Below, piece after piece: positions 1 to 7,008 of a stretch of 15,993 nucleotides of DNA. Position 1 is the stretch's first letter, and every line of letters starts with the position of its first letter. The position numbers and the translations under genes are program-made. The notes below the pieces were generated by a model, which saw only the letters and a list, made by a program, of their open reading frames with translations, searched no databases and was not told the DNA's origin. This DNA comes from Bog-1181 sp964565765 (GTDB lineage: Bacteria; Oederibacteriota; PGYV01; Palsa-1178). Location: positions 1-15,993 of the forward strand of contig CAZMGF010000049.1 of assembly GCA_964565765.1 (NCBI GenBank). Direction: 5' to 3'.

Positions 1-102
1 CTGTTTTTGTCAATAGAAAATTATTTCTTAAATCAAAATATAGTTTCACGGTTTTGAAGCCTGCCCGGCCATTTTACATTTTTTTTCCTTATTTTAATGG
101 CG
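1..102. other. Short non-coding stretch downstream of rdgB, with a possible cut-off promoter
   Basis: No ORF of useful length is present: the two minus-strand ATGs (at 79 and 72) run into stops after one and eight codons. On the minus strand a TTGACA box lies at 8-13, which could be the -35 element of a promoter whose -10 lies outside the window. Its resemblance to the two TTGACT promoters further up is the only reason for noting it. Confidence 0.2.
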
Positions 103-705
103 TTAAATCCCCTGTTTTGCCTTAATTCCCTTCCAGGCGTTTTTTACAGCTTTCATCCTGTGTGAAATCATGTTTTTTTCCTTAATATCCATTTGCGCGT
201 ACGTTTTGCGGCTCTTTTCAGGATAAAAGAGAGGGTCGTATCCAAAACCTTTATTGCCGGTTAATTTCGGAGCAATTTTGCCCGAAACCCTTCCTTCATA
301 TAATTCCTCTCTCTTATCAGGATATATCACGGCCACAACGGTCCTGAATACGGCGCCGCGGTCCTTTTTTTTGATCCCTTTTAAGAGCTTTAAAAGTTTC
401 ATGTTATTGTCTATGTAGGAACATTCGGGGCCGGCAAACCTGGCCGAATATACTCCGGGAGCTTTCGCTAGATAATCCACTTCAAGCCCGGTGTCATCCG
501 CCATAATTATTTTTGAAGGGGCTTTTTTCGACACAACCCTTGCCTTTATAAGGGCGTTCTCCGCGAGAGTTTCCCCGGTCTCTTCTATTTCTCCAATAAA
601 CCCTATGTCCGGGAGCGTCAATACAACCGCGTCCCTGCTCCCGAGTATGTCCGTTATTTCCCTGGCTTTGTTGGCATTGTTTGAGGCAAGGACTATTTCT
701 ATCAT
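103..705 (-). CDS. rdgB: XTP/dITP pyrophosphatase (RdgB/HAM1 family)
   Basis: Cytosolic house-cleaning enzyme that hydrolyses non-canonical purine triphosphates (XTP, dITP, ITP) to the monophosphate and pyrophosphate, keeping deaminated purines out of nucleic acids. The 200-residue protein has the normal family length. Visible signatures are the N-terminal SNNANKAREI motif (residues 8-17, triphosphate binding), the ADDTGLEVD motif with the catalytic-base aspartate near residue 71, GFGYDPLF at 153-160 and SHR at 181-183 for base recognition. The ATG directly abuts the TAG stop of rph (zero spacing), so translation is probably coupled; a GGGGAT sequence in the end of rph could serve as its ribosome site. 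The rph-rdgB pair is a common bacterial arrangement. Family assignment is secure; substrate preference is inferred from the family. Confidence 0.96.
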   Translation of the reverse strand: MIEIVLASNNANKAREITDILGSRDAVVLTLPDIGFIGEIEETGETLAENALIKARVVSKKAPSKIIMADDTGLEVDYLAKAPGVYSARFAGPECSYIDNNMKLLKLLKGIKKKDRGAVFRTVVAVIYPDKREELYEGRVSGKIAPKLTGNKGFGYDPLFYPEKSRKTYAQMDIKEKNMISHRMKAVKNAWKGIKAKQGI

Positions 706-1428
706 CTATTTTATCCCCAGGCTTTTTTTCTGGAGCGCAATAAGTTCTTTAATTCCTTTTTTTCCCAGCGCAATCATTTCGGAAAGTTGTCCGTCGGAAA
801 ACGGTTTTTTTTCCGCGGCCGACTGAAGCTCCACAAATTCCCCGGCCTCTGTTAACACCATGTTCATATCCACCCGGGCGGTCGAATCTTCCGAATAATC
901 AAGGTCAAGTATTGCCTCTCCGGAGGAGCTTATTCCGGCTGATATTGCCGCAAGAAAACTCTTTATTGGATTTTCCTTAATATCACCGTTTTGAATCATA
1001 AGTGAAACAGCGTCATATAGCGCCACAAAAGAGCCTGTTATCGCCGCGGTTCTTGTCCCGCCGTCGGCCTGAATTACATCAGCGTCTATAATTATTGATT
1101 TTTCCCCGATTTTTCTCACATCAATGACCGCCCTTAAGGACCTGCCAATAAGGCGCTGTATCTCCTGCCCCCGGCCGTTTATTTTCCCCTTAACAGAATC
1201 GCGCGGTATCCTGGTCGGCGCGCTTCTTGGCAGCATGGAGTATTCGGCCGTCACCCATCCAGAACCCGTGCCCTTTAAAAAAGATGGCACATCCGGCGTC
1301 ACCGATGCCGTGCAAATAACTTTTGTGTCGCCGAATTCAACAAGCACGGAGCCTTCCGCTGGTTTTATAAAATCACGTGTTATTTTAACCGGCCTCAGCT
1401 GGTCGTTGCCCCTGTTATTATTCCTCAT
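706..1428 (-). CDS. rph: Ribonuclease PH
   Basis: Phosphate-dependent 3'-to-5' exoribonuclease that trims the 3' ends of tRNA precursors and other stable RNAs; the family forms a hexameric ring. The 240-residue protein has the usual length. The phosphate-binding residues fall at canonical positions: R86 in GRGQEIQRLIGRSLR, and G124-T125-R126 in ADGGTRTA. The metal-binding aspartates D181 and D187 lie in the EDSTARVDMN segment. The ATG is preceded by GGAGG at seven-base spacing. One mild deviation is LQSAAEKKPF near residues 201-210, where many homologues read VQGTAE. The gene follows a 157-base AT-rich structured gap after queD and abuts rdgB. The active site looks intact. Confidence 0.96.
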   Translation of the reverse strand: MRNNNRGNDQLRPVKITRDFIKPAEGSVLVEFGDTKVICTASVTPDVPSFLKGTGSGWVTAEYSMLPRSAPTRIPRDSVKGKINGRGQEIQRLIGRSLRAVIDVRKIGEKSIIIDADVIQADGGTRTAAITGSFVALYDAVSLMIQNGDIKENPIKSFLAAISAGISSSGEAILDLDYSEDSTARVDMNMVLTEAGEFVELQSAAEKKPFSDGQLSEMIALGKKGIKELIALQKKSLGIK

Positions 1429-1463
1429 TTAAAAACCTCCATTGGTTGGAAAATTAAGAATTT

Positions 1464-1574
1464 AAAATTCAAAACCAAAAATTACAGCCTGTAAATTCAT
1501 CAATTAACAAATAGCTTTTGCTCTTAATTGCAAAATTATAAACTTTATACTTGTGTTTTTTGGTTTTGAATTTT
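1464..1574. repeat. Cloverleaf-like inverted-repeat element between queD and rph
   Basis: A perfect 18-bp inverted repeat has arms at 1464-1481 and 1557-1574. The 75-base interior contains three further inverted repeats in series: 1482-1494 (TTACAG-C-CTGTAA), 1501-1530 (CAATTAA ... TTAATTG, with an inner AGC-TTTT-GCT) and 1537-1549 (TATAAA-C-TTTATA). Folded, this gives a closing stem with three hairpins. The element is strongly AT-rich, starts 11 bases after the queD stop on the minus strand, and has no ORF. A MITE-like or other dispersed intergenic repeat, or a processing/termination structure between queD and rph, are the plausible readings. I see no target-site duplication that I would defend. 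Confidence 0.6.
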
Positions 1575-1585
1575 GATTTTTAAAT

Positions 1586-1951
1586 TTATTCATAATATGC
1601 CGCCATTGAATTTTCCGACTCGTAAACGCGCACCTTAATGACTGCGGCCTTTTTCACGCGGCCTTTAAGCCTTGTATAAATAAATCTCGCTATATTTTCA
1701 GCCGAAGTGTTGTTTTTCCTGAAGAACGGTATTTCTTTATTGAGGTTCCTGTGGTCAAGCTCGTCTGTGATTTTTTTTAATTCTTTTTTCAGTATTGTAA
1801 AATCAACCGCAAGCCCGTTTTTTTCAAGTTTTTCAGATGTAAAACAGGCTTCAATGGCGTAGTTATGCCCGTGCACCCTCTCGCACTTGCCCTTATAATC
1901 CCTGAGGCTGTGCGCCGCGGCAAAGCTGTCGCGCACCATTAGTTCATACAC
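1586..1951 (-). CDS. queD: 6-carboxy-5,6,7,8-tetrahydropterin synthase (QueD/PTPS family)
   Basis: Zinc enzyme that converts 7,8-dihydroneopterin triphosphate into 6-carboxytetrahydropterin, an early step of 7-deazaguanine (queuosine) synthesis. The 121-residue protein has the QueD length. Zinc ligands are H14 (AAAH) and H27/H29 in CERVHGHN. C23 is the catalytic thiol in the QueD-type spacing, D66-H67 (ELDHRNLN) the catalytic pair, and E111 (RVYES) the pterin anchor. The start is GTG at 1951, chosen because GGAGG lies eight bases upstream and because it restores the typical N-terminus; an ATG four codons in has no comparable ribosome site. It follows murI by 31 bases. Other queuosine genes are not in the window, so a related pterin role cannot be excluded, but the motif spacing favours QueD. 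Confidence 0.9.
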   Translation of the reverse strand: MYELMVRDSFAAAHSLRDYKGKCERVHGHNYAIEACFTSEKLEKNGLAVDFTILKKELKKITDELDHRNLNKEIPFFRKNNTSAENIARFIYTRLKGRVKKAAVIKVRVYESENSMAAYYE

Positions 1952-1982
1952 GGGGCTTCCCTCCGTTTTCCGGCTTTAAGCA

Positions 1983-2777
1983 TCAAAGCACGACCTTTTC
2001 AGCGTCAACCATATCTTTTTTCAGGAAAAGCCTGCCGATTTTATTGAACTGCGCCGGTGTATCAGTGACATAAAATTCAGGTTTCATTCTGCCGCCCCGC
2101 CGCGCCGTAATATCGCGCGCCTCCAGAAGCGCCCTTACAGTTTTCGCGATTTCGCGCGCCGAATCAATCACCGCTGTGCGCGGCATAATTTTCCGTATAA
2201 GCGGCTTTAAGAGCGGGTAATGGGTGCAGCCCAGAAGCAGAGTGTCGATTTTTTTCGCTGAAAAATCCTTCAGATAATATCTTAAAATGGATTCGGTTTC
2301 GCCCGCCGAGAGCCAGCCCTCTTCCACCAGGGGCACCAGCAAAGGCGCGGCCACAGGATAAATCCTGGCGTTTCTGTCATATTTTTTTATCGCGTCAACA
2401 TACGCGCCGCTGTTTATCGTGGCCCGCGTGGCTATAACGCCGATTCTTTTATTTTTTGTGGCCTCTACCGCGGCCCGCGCCCCGGCCTCAATCACTCCTA
2501 TTATATCCACTTTAAAAGAGCGTTTTAACTCCTTTAATGCGAGCGCGGATGCCGTATTGCACGCCACAACTATAATTTTTACCTTCTTTTTTATAAGAAA
2601 AGCGGTGTTTTCCATGGAAAACCTTACAATTGTTTCCTTTGTTTTTGTCCCGTACGGGTATCTTGCGGTGTCGCCGAGATAAAATATTTTCTCATCAGGC
2701 AAAAGCTCCATTATCTCTTTTGCCACAGTGAGTCCGCCGAGCCCCGAGTCAAAAATTCCTATTCCCCTGTTATTCAT
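1983..2777 (-). CDS. murI: Glutamate racemase
   Basis: Cofactor-independent racemase making D-glutamate for peptidoglycan stem peptides, so the organism very likely has a murein wall. The 264 residues match the family. The N-terminal GIFDSGLGGLTV motif carries the D10-S11 substrate residues. The two catalytic cysteines are C73 in VVACNTASA and C184 in LLGCTHYPL, with H186 beside the latter, and the PYGTK motif sits near 41-45. The ATG at 2777 is preceded only by an imperfect ribosome site (AGGCGGA), weaker than those of its neighbours. It sits between the DUF362 gene (26-base gap) and queD (31-base gap), consistent with co-transcription. Confidence 0.96.
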   Translation of the reverse strand: MNNRGIGIFDSGLGGLTVAKEIMELLPDEKIFYLGDTARYPYGTKTKETIVRFSMENTAFLIKKKVKIIVVACNTASALALKELKRSFKVDIIGVIEAGARAAVEATKNKRIGVIATRATINSGAYVDAIKKYDRNARIYPVAAPLLVPLVEEGWLSAGETESILRYYLKDFSAKKIDTLLLGCTHYPLLKPLIRKIMPRTAVIDSAREIAKTVRALLEARDITARRGGRMKPEFYVTDTPAQFNKIGRLFLKKDMVDAEKVVL

Positions 2778-2803
2778 GATTCTGCATCCGCCTTTTTAAG
2801 CTT

Positions 2804-3925
2804 CTATACTTCTATAAGCTCATATTCCATTGAGCCCAGGCCGATCTTTTGTGCGTGCTCCAGCTGAACCCGCCATTCAAGCTTTGGATGGACCATCCTG
2901 AATTTGTCATTATAAGCGTGTTTCATTTCATAGCCTTCCTTGCCGGCGACATTATCATGTATTACTTTTGCCATGTTGACCATATCAGCCGAGGCTGTGT
3001 CAATGGCGACCGGGTCAAATGAAGCCAGTATTCCTATATCAGGGACAAGATAATTATCCGATGAGGGCATGCAGTCGCATTCGGGGGTTATATTCAGCAA
3101 AAAATTAAAATATACTATCTTGTTTTTCTTGTTTTGCGTTGCGGCCAGCGCGTATTCCGCCACTTTCTCGTTCATTTTTTCGAGGTCAATATCCCATTTT
3201 GATTCTATGGCATCCACCCTGCATGCGGCTATGCACTCGCCGCAGCCGGCGCACTTTGCCGGGTCGTTTACGGCCCTGCCGTCCACAATTTTTATGGCCT
3301 CGAAGTTGCACCAGGCAACGCAGTCGCCGCAGCCGGTGCAAAGTTCGGGTATAAATTTCGGCACATTGCCCGAATGCTGGTCCTGTTTGCCCGCCCTGGT
3401 GGTGCAGCCCATTCCAAGGTTTTTTATCGCGCCTCCCATTGCTGTCATCATGTGCCCTTTTACATGGGACATAACTACCATGGTGTTGGCCCAGTAAATG
3501 GCAGAGGCTACTTTTGCCTTTTTAAGGTGCTTTCCCTTTATATCAACTTCAACAAATTCAGTTCCTGTAAGGCCGTCGGCTATAATAACCGGAGCGCCGG
3601 CGGTCGCGTATGCAAAACCGTGCTGTAAGGCGCAATTCAGGTGCTTTACAGCGTTGTTGCGCTCGCCCACATAAAGCGTATTGGTATCCGTCAGAAAAGG
3701 ATTGCCGCCGCAGGCCTTTACCCGGTCAATAACCGTCCTGTAATAAAGGGGCGACACAAATGACACATTGCCCTGCTCGCCAAAATGGGCCTTTACAGCC
3801 ACCAGATCGTTGGTTTTTATTATGGCGCCGGCTCCGACGCGGTCAAACATCGTGGAGAGCCTTTTTAATATTGAATCGTCCGCGCGCGGCGCGCCGAAAC
3901 GGGTGAAATATACCTCTGACTTCAT
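2804..3925 (-). CDS. DUF362 protein with an inserted two-cluster ferredoxin domain
   Basis: A 373-residue protein of the DUF362 family, whose function is not established. A DUF362 N-terminal half (about 1-185, with VKAHFGEQGN and the conserved HVKGHMMTAMGGAIKNLGMG segment) is followed by a ferredoxin module. That module has C196/C199/C202/C206 and C225/C228/C231/C235, each CxxCxxCxxxC, so two [4Fe-4S] clusters are expected. The family's C-terminal part resumes after it, with a PECDC motif (C283, C285) and FDPVAIDTASADM. No signal peptide or membrane segment is seen, so it is probably cytosolic and redox-active. AAAGGAG lies upstream of the ATG at good spacing. It lies between cimA (32-base gap) and murI, neither of which explains its role. 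The two-cluster ferredoxin points to an anaerobic lifestyle, which is inference. Confidence 0.85.
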   Translation of the reverse strand: MKSEVYFTRFGAPRADDSILKRLSTMFDRVGAGAIIKTNDLVAVKAHFGEQGNVSFVSPLYYRTVIDRVKACGGNPFLTDTNTLYVGERNNAVKHLNCALQHGFAYATAGAPVIIADGLTGTEFVEVDIKGKHLKKAKVASAIYWANTMVVMSHVKGHMMTAMGGAIKNLGMGCTTRAGKQDQHSGNVPKFIPELCTGCGDCVAWCNFEAIKIVDGRAVNDPAKCAGCGECIAACRVDAIESKWDIDLEKMNEKVAEYALAATQNKKNKIVYFNFLLNITPECDCMPSSDNYLVPDIGILASFDPVAIDTASADMVNMAKVIHDNVAGKEGYEMKHAYNDKFRMVHPKLEWRVQLEHAQKIGLGSMEYELIEV

Positions 3926-3957
3926 GTTATCTCCTTTTATCCGGACGGGGTTTTGTG

Positions 3958-5523
3958 TTATTTATTTTTCAGCAGTTTGTATTCAACGCTGTCCTTGAGG
4001 GCGAGCCAGCTTGCTTCAATTATGTTTTCTGAAACGCCTACGGTTGTCCAGGAGCCTGCTGTATCCGCGCTCTCAATAAAAACCTTTACCTTTGCCGATG
4101 TGCCCGAGGAGCCTTCAATAACCCTTACCTTGTAATCCACGAGCCTTACATCGCCGAGCGTCTTATAAAATTTTTTCAGGGCCTTGCGCAGGGCGTTATC
4201 AAGGGCGTTCACAGGGCCGTTCCCTTCGGCCGCGGCATGCTCCGGAACGCCGTTTACCTCTATTTTAATTGTTGCCTCGTCATAAAGCTCCCCGCCCCTG
4301 TCCTCGGCAATTACCCTGTAGCTTAACAGCTTAAAAAATTCCTTAACTTTTGATGTGTTTTTCAGTATAAAAAGGCGCAGGGACGCATCCGCTCCCTCAA
4401 ATTCAAACCCCTCGCTCTCAAGTTTTTTTATCTTTACTATAAGCTCCCTTGTACGCGGATCGTCCTTTGAAAGTTTTATGCCTATTTCCCTGGCTTTATG
4501 TACCAGCGTGGAAACACCGGCCTGGTCCGACATGAGCATCAACCTTTCATTGCCGATTATTTCAGGATTCATATGCTCATATGAAGCCGCCACTTTCATA
4601 ACGGCGTTGGCGTGCACCCCGGCTTTGTGGGCGAAAGCATTCTTTCCCACAAAAGGCTGCCTGTCATCCGGCGGAAAGTTCACCCTTTCATAAAAGAAAT
4701 AAGCGGTTTCGGTCAGTTTTTTCAGATTTTTTTGCGGTATTGTAAGGTAACCCATCTTGACCGAAAGTATAGGTATAACCGAGGCAAGGTCCGCGTTGCC
4801 GCAGCGCTCGCCGAAACCGTTCATCGTGCCCTGCACCTGCCTGAACCCGTTATTGACAGCGATCAGGCTGTTGGCAACAGCCAGGCCGGAATCATTGTGA
4901 ATATGCGCTCCAAGGATTACCTTAATCCTGCGCCTGACTTCCCTGGTTATGGTTTCCATTTCCACCACGGTGGCGCCGCCGTTCGTGTCGCACGGAACAA
5001 TGGAGTCGGCCCCGGCCGCCTGGGCCGCAAGCAGGCATTTTATTGCGTAATCCGGGTTCGCCTTATAGCCGTCAAAGAAATGTTCCGCGTCGTAAATAAC
5101 CTCTTTGTTTTTTGATTTCAAAAATTCAACGGATTCGCTTATCATATTCAGGTTCTCTTCAAGGGTGGTATTGAGCACTTTTTCCACATGAAGGTCCCAG
5201 CTCTTTCCAAAAATTGTTATCGCCGGCGTTTCCGCCGCAAGAAGCGAATTAAGGATAACATCGTCTTTTACCCTGCTTTTGACCCGGCGCGTGGAACCGA
5301 ATGCCGCTATTTTAGCGTGTGAAAGCTTAAGTTTTTTAACCCGCCGGAAGAACTCGAATTCCTTCTCGTTGACATCCTTCACCGGCCAGCCGCCTTCAAT
5401 ATAATCAACTCCAAGCTCGTCAAGTTTTTCCGCGATGGATAGTTTGTCCTCTACTGTGTATGAAATCCTGGCGCTCTGCGCGCCTTCCCTTAATGTTGTA
5501 TCGTAAATGAATATTTTTTCCAT
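3958..5523 (-). CDS. cimA: (R)-citramalate synthase
   Basis: Claisen-type condensing enzyme that joins pyruvate and acetyl-CoA to (R)-citramalate, the first step of the threonine-independent route to 2-oxobutyrate and isoleucine. The 521 residues comprise an HMGL-like TIM barrel (about 1-275), a linker and a C-terminal LeuA-type allosteric domain (about 375-515). The barrel opens with YDTTLREGAQ (R12, with D8 as metal ligand), has H207-x-H209 as metal ligands in GAHIHNDSG, and N243 in GFGERCGNADL. The GAQ form of the opening motif and the total length favour CimA over 2-isopropylmalate synthase or homocitrate synthase. The start lies five bases after the stop of the preceding micro-protein, whose stop codon overlaps a TAGGAT ribosome site. 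Adjacency to lysC also fits. End-product control through the LeuA domain, probably by isoleucine, is inferred from the family. Confidence 0.93.
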   Translation of the reverse strand: MEKIFIYDTTLREGAQSARISYTVEDKLSIAEKLDELGVDYIEGGWPVKDVNEKEFEFFRRVKKLKLSHAKIAAFGSTRRVKSRVKDDVILNSLLAAETPAITIFGKSWDLHVEKVLNTTLEENLNMISESVEFLKSKNKEVIYDAEHFFDGYKANPDYAIKCLLAAQAAGADSIVPCDTNGGATVVEMETITREVRRRIKVILGAHIHNDSGLAVANSLIAVNNGFRQVQGTMNGFGERCGNADLASVIPILSVKMGYLTIPQKNLKKLTETAYFFYERVNFPPDDRQPFVGKNAFAHKAGVHANAVMKVAASYEHMNPEIIGNERLMLMSDQAGVSTLVHKAREIGIKLSKDDPRTRELIVKIKKLESEGFEFEGADASLRLFILKNTSKVKEFFKLLSYRVIAEDRGGELYDEATIKIEVNGVPEHAAAEGNGPVNALDNALRKALKKFYKTLGDVRLVDYKVRVIEGSSGTSAKVKVFIESADTAGSWTTVGVSENIIEASWLALKDSVEYKLLKNK

Positions 5524-5528
5524 AAATC

Positions 5529-5714
5529 CTACTTTAACGTGACTTTGAGCACAAGATATAACACGCCAAGAATCACGTAAATTACAGCCAGCACCTTAAG
5601 GTGCCATGTTATGGAGAATTCCGGCGCCTTTTTCTTCGGCGCGGCGCTGTTTTCGCCGGCTGCCGGCGGCTGTGCCTGCTGCATGGGTCCGCCGTTCTCA
5701 CTGATGTTTTCCAT
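5529..5714 (-). CDS. 61-residue membrane-anchored micro-protein between lysC and cimA
   Basis: I do not recognise the family. The protein has a hydrophilic N-terminal half rich in Pro, Ala and Gln (residues 1-30), followed by a short basic stretch (KKKAP). A single hydrophobic segment (about residues 38-58, LKVLAVIYVILGVLYLVLKV) ends two or three residues before the C-terminus. This is a tail-anchored topology with the N-terminal part probably cytosolic. The ATG at 5714 is chosen over the 21-codon-longer frame because GGAGG lies eight bases upstream and because the longer frame would overlap the end of lysC. It sits 22 bases after lysC and five before cimA, so it is almost certainly co-translated with both. 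A regulatory or scaffold role for the biosynthetic enzymes is only a guess. Confidence 0.75.
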   Translation of the reverse strand: MENISENGGPMQQAQPPAAGENSAAPKKKAPEFSITWHLKVLAVIYVILGVLYLVLKVTLK

Positions 5715-5736
5715 TTTTTTCCTCCGTTTTAAAAAT

Positions 5737-6972
5737 TTATTCAATACCCGGCTTTTTCCTGCCGAGCTTAAACGCACTGTGAAGCGCCCTTACCGCGTCC
5801 TCAACCTGTTCTTCCCTGACAACAACCGATATTTTTATTTCCGAAGTGGCTATCATCTCAATATTAATTTTTTTGTCGGCGAGCGCCTTGAACATTGCCG
5901 AGGCAATTCCTGTATGTGTCCTCATGCCGACGCCGATTGCCGAAACTTTTCCTATGGCCTCGTCAATAAAAAATCCCTTCGCCCCGGTTTTCTTTTCAAT
6001 GGCGTTGAGGACCTTTATTGCCTTCGCGGTATCCTTGCGGAAAATCGTGAAAGAAATATCCGTGGCCCCTTTTTCAGAAACGTTCTGGATTATCATGTCA
6101 ACATTGACATCGCCTTCGGCTATTTTATTAAATACAAAGGCCGCGACGCCGGGTTTGTCCGGAACCCCTCTGATGGTGATTTTGGCCTCTTTTTTATTGT
6201 ATGTAATTCCTGAAACCACTATTTTTTCCATCTTACCGTCCTCCTTTTTGATTATGGTCCCCTGCCTGCCGGTAAATGTGCCCCTTACGTGCAGCACCAC
6301 ATTGTAATTTTTCGCGTATTCCACGCAGCGGTTGTAAAGCACCTGCGCGCCGCTGCTGGAAAGCTCAAGCATTTCATCATATGAAAGATAATCTATCTTC
6401 CTGGCGTCCTTTACAACTTCCGGGTTGGCCGTAAGCACCCCGTCCACATCCTTTAAAAACTCGCACACATCGGCTTTAAGGGCCGTTGCCAGGGCGACAG
6501 CCGTGAGATCCGAGCCGCCGCGGCCGAGCGTAGTAATGTCCTCGCCTTTTGTAATTCCCTGGAAACCGGCGACCACGCATATGTAGCCTTTTTTCAGCGC
6601 CTCTTTGATTTTAGAGGCGCCTTTTATGCCAAGTATGCGCGCCTTTGTGTGTTTGTTATCCGTCATAATGCCGACCTGTGCGCCGGTGAATGATTTCGCC
6701 TTGTATCCCTTTTCTATAAGCGCCATTGACATGAGGGCTATTGACTGCTGCTCGCCGGTCGACATAAGCATATCAAGCTCCCTTGAATCCGGTTCCTTCG
6801 CGAGCTTTTCTGCAAATGCTATAAGGTCGTCGGTTGTGTCGCCAGGAGCCGATACCACCACGACCATCTTATTGCCTTTTTTCTTTTCCCGTATTATCCT
6901 GTCCGCCACAAAAAGCATTTTTTCAGGCGACGCAAGCGAAGCCCCGCCGTATTTCTGGACTATCAAGGCCAT
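5737..6972 (-). CDS. lysC: Aspartate kinase, monofunctional, with ACT domains
   Basis: Phosphorylates L-aspartate with ATP, the first step toward lysine, methionine and threonine. The 411 residues match the class with a catalytic amino-acid-kinase domain (about 1-245) followed by two ACT domains (about 260-400) for feedback control. Catalytic motifs include KYGGASLAS at 7-15, STGEQQS near 71-77, GRGGSDLTAVALA at 150-162 and KDVDGVLTANP near 174-184. The opening motif reads KYGGAS where most homologues have KFGGTS or KFGGSS, an A11 replacement worth noting. GGAGG precedes the ATG at six-base spacing. The gene follows the ApgM-like gene by 36 bases and precedes the micro-protein by 22. An internal start at codon 248 (separate entry) suggests alpha and beta subunits. 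Confidence 0.95.
   Translation of the reverse strand: MALIVQKYGGASLASPEKMLFVADRIIREKKKGNKMVVVVSAPGDTTDDLIAFAEKLAKEPDSRELDMLMSTGEQQSIALMSMALIEKGYKAKSFTGAQVGIMTDNKHTKARILGIKGASKIKEALKKGYICVVAGFQGITKGEDITTLGRGGSDLTAVALATALKADVCEFLKDVDGVLTANPEVVKDARKIDYLSYDEMLELSSSGAQVLYNRCVEYAKNYNVVLHVRGTFTGRQGTIIKKEDGKMEKIVVSGITYNKKEAKITIRGVPDKPGVAAFVFNKIAEGDVNVDMIIQNVSEKGATDISFTIFRKDTAKAIKVLNAIEKKTGAKGFFIDEAIGKVSAIGVGMRTHTGIASAMFKALADKKINIEMIATSEIKISVVVREEQVEDAVRALHSAFKLGRKKPGIE
6229..6246 (-). promoter_or_regulatory. Internal ribosome site and start for an aspartate-kinase beta subunit
   Basis: Inside lysC, AAGGAGG (6240-6246 on the complement) stands eight bases before an in-frame ATG at 6231, codon 248. 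Translation from here would give a 164-residue protein (5737-6231) consisting of the two ACT domains. Bacillus subtilis aspartokinase II makes its beta subunit from an in-frame internal start at a comparable position. The strength and spacing of the site are directly visible; use of the start in this organism is inference. Confidence 0.65.
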
Positions 6973-7008
6973 TTCTTCCTCCGCTGATATTAAAATTGGT
7001 TATAAGGA

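Noticed and set aside
55..75. Possible tRNA T-arm-like sequence on the minus strand near the window end
   Set aside because: A TTCAAAAC stretch is present, but no acceptor or anticodon stem can be built around it.
4612..5115. A 167-codon open frame on the plus strand
   Set aside because: It lies wholly antisense to cimA, whose motifs and ribosome site are convincing. Its composition is that of a reverse-complement shadow and no promoter faces it.
5611..6307. Plus-strand open frames of 200 and 153 codons
   Set aside because: They are antisense to lysC and the micro-protein, which have clear family motifs or strong ribosome sites.
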